A stretch of 64,000 bases of DNA from Bryopsis sp. KO-2023 (Eukaryota > Chlorophyta > Ulvophyceae > Bryopsidales > Bryopsidaceae), in NCBI GenBank assembly GCA_030272585.1, contig BSYQ01000003.1:5084001-5148000 (forward strand), in the 5' to 3' direction. Position numbers and translations under genes: made by a program. Of this stretch, positions 62,801 to 64,000 are shown in pieces (the stretch's first letter is position 1; every line of letters starts with the position of its first letter). The notes beneath the pieces are model-generated. The model searched no databases and was not told the DNA's origin. It worked only from the letters and a program-made list of their open reading frames with translations.

Positions 62801-64000
62801 CTCTTTCTTCTCCAAATCCCTTTCTTTTTGAAGGGTGTTTTTCTCCCCTTGGACAACAGCAAGCAGTCTAGCCTGCTCCGTGGCTTTTCTCAGCTCCGAA
62901 TCCAGTCTCCCTAACTTTTGTTTCAAATCGTTTTTGTCGGCCTTGGTCTTCTCCAATTCTTGTTGTAATTGTTTCACATCCGAGCGAGAACTCTCCAGAT
63001 CCCCATCCGAGGAACGCTTGGAATCAGCAAGTCTGCTTTCCAAAAGTGCAATTTCAGCACGAGCTTTCTCAAGGTCCGCAGTCAAAATTTTCCCCTGCAA
63101 AACCCCCCAAAATGTGGTTTCAAAAATCAACAAAATGGTAAGCTCAGCATCAAAAAGTCAAAGCAGGCTTTTTTTCTTATTTACCTCTTCTTCCCTCTCC
63201 TCTACAGGATCCAAAGATCTCCTGCCATGAAAACCTGGCAGGCCCCGGGTTCGAACCTCGCCTCCCTCATCATTTTCGTTGTGCTCGGCAACCCTCCTGA
63301 TTTCTTTTTTTGCTTCGTCCAGCTGCGCCAGCAGCAACCGGTTAGAGTCCTTCTTCCCACGCACCTCTCCCTCGAGGTATTGATTGCCCACCAACGCCGC
63401 TTCCAGTTCAGCCTTCATTTTCTGATTGTCGAATTCCAGCACCCGCAGCTTGCCGATGTTCTCGATATTCCTCGATTTCAGCTTTTCGAATTCATCTTTC
63501 ATTTTTTTCACTTCTCGGTCTTCTATGGACCTGCACAATACTCCGACATTTCAAATCCACACAACCCTTTTCTCAAATCAAAAGGTGGTAGCCCAGCTGG
63601 ACCCACCTCACAAAAAATATATATTCCCTTTCAAATCCCCCCATTCCACAGAAGATATATTTTTTGTTTTCTATTTTTATTTTCTATTTTGTGTTAGAAG
63701 AAATTCCAAAACTTTCTAGACACTGGGTCAGCTAAACACTGCTCCCCCATTTCATTTTTTTTTTTTGCACACCCAAAACCCACCTCTCCGACACTCCATG
63801 CCACATCCTCGACATTTCTCTGGACATATCATCCCCAGTCAGTCTCTCAGCCTGGGTCTGGGTTCCTCTCGAAGCAACGACGATATCATGCACAGCCTCG
63901 CTCCCACCCCTCTCTTTCACAACCATCACGACCTCCACATACTCGTCTTCCGATGGCGCATTCATCGAATTCGGATATTGCTTGCAGGCACCAAATCTGG
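47822..64000 (-). CDS. Giant coiled-coil protein with C-terminal membrane anchor, unrecognised family (5' end off or near right edge)
   Basis: About 3,900 residues are visible. Exons, 5' to 3' on the minus strand: 63965-63785, 63532-63183, 63096-62238, 62089-62015, 61741-61620, uncertain ones near 61465-61290 and 61143-61052, 60650-60459, 60264-60201, 59931-59750, about 59310-58836, 58712-58641, 58408-58292, one very long exon 58200 to about 50970, about 50540-50295, 49993-49634, 49361-48783, 48599-48465, about 48080-47822. Parts in order: heptad-rich coils, a Pro/Ser-rich linker with SSPTP and FG-like sequence, a second coil, an acidic low-complexity region of about 1,450 residues, about 900 residues of coiled coil, more coil, a basic stretch (KGKKGRKKK), and a single hydrophobic segment (FLALSMGCTLGLAVTVLAGS) before KGWKRG and stop. 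No motor, kinase or GRIP domain was seen. A tethering or scaffold role at a membrane is inference. It may be more than one gene: joins in 61.6-59.3 kb are weakest. ATG 63965 may or may not be the true start. Confidence 0.6.
48276..48289. repeat. C6A8 tract (T8G6 in gene sense)
   Basis: Homopolymer junction in an intron of the giant gene. Confidence 0.7.
54672..54900 (-). repeat. Coding tandem repeat in the long exon
   Basis: Two close copies of a roughly 60-bp unit (54672-54733 and 54792-54853) and a degenerate third encode repeated S-E-x-x-S-x-x-T-P-P-G-S-S-A-L-E-x-Q-T. The reading frame is kept through all copies. Confidence 0.8.
60112..60129. repeat. C9A9 tract (T9G9 in gene sense)
   Basis: Homopolymer junction in an intron of the giant gene, like those at 933, 35126 and 40674. 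Confidence 0.8.
61161..61182. repeat. (CA)n microsatellite
   Basis: CA dinucleotide run in a probable intron of the giant gene. Confidence 0.85.
61290..61490 (-). repeat. Degenerate minisatellite encoding LFG/ASSPTP units
   Basis: On the minus strand, units of about 33-45 nt encode L-F-G plus A-S-S-P-T-P, for example LFGASSPTPDEGF, LEASSPTPVEP and LFGQDASSPIL. The repeat continues upstream past a TAG (61472-61470) in its own frame, so only part of it can be coding as read. Confidence 0.6.

Noticed and set aside
1..64000. Transposon, retroelement, tRNA or rRNA genes
   Set aside because: No terminal repeats, reverse transcriptase or transposase motifs, and no cloverleaf or rRNA-like sequence was noticed on reading; a covariance-model scan was not possible here.

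Overview
This window is nuclear DNA from a eukaryote of the green lineage (Viridiplantae). Nearly every gene is broken by GT-AG introns of about 60-900 bases rich in homopolymer tracts. Several genes have their clearest counterparts in plants and green algae: a FRO-type ferric reductase, an ADNT1-type adenine nucleotide carrier, an HP30-type Tim17/SAM plastid protein and a plastid-type MsrA ending in the plant-like [10 protein letters not shown] tail. TGTAA, the usual green-algal poly(A) element, follows many stop codons. A green or streptophyte alga fits best; I cannot name the species.

Layout, left to right: FRO-like ferric reductase (minus, C-terminus off the left edge); FHA/coiled-coil protein (plus, 5069-9748); RIT1-type initiator-tRNA ribosylphosphate transferase (minus, 10725-13781); APC2 of the anaphase-promoting complex (plus, 14019-17598); cohesin regulator PDS5 (minus, 18119-26964); TM9SF/TMN endomembrane protein (plus, 27626-31715); single-exon DCC/DUF393 protein (minus, 32376-32942); ADNT1-like mitochondrial carrier (plus, 33365-36485); helical-repeat protein with a possible organelle transit peptide (minus, 39273-41219); HP30-like Tim17/SAM protein (minus, 42277-44470); plastid-type MsrA (plus, 44671-46597); and a giant coiled-coil gene (minus, 47822 to beyond the right edge).

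Most neighbours are divergent or convergent pairs, and several divergent pairs share short gaps: RIT1/APC2 237 bp, HP30/MsrA 200 bp, DCC/ADNT1 about 420 bp. There is no operon and no obvious functional clustering, although APC2 and PDS5 both act on sister-chromatid cohesion and separation, and HP30 and MsrA are both likely plastid proteins. No transposon, CRISPR array, rRNA or tRNA gene was recognised.

The most unusual item is the giant gene. It encodes about 3,900 residues within the window, including one exon of about 7.2 kb. It combines acidic low-complexity sequence, long coiled coils, a duplicated coiled-coil module, a recurring short motif of the form V-x-[T/S]-R-[G/S/E]-[L/I/V]-P and one predicted C-terminal transmembrane segment. 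I do not recognise it as a known family. Exon boundaries throughout are read by eye from splice consensus, reading frame and recalled family similarity; no search was run.
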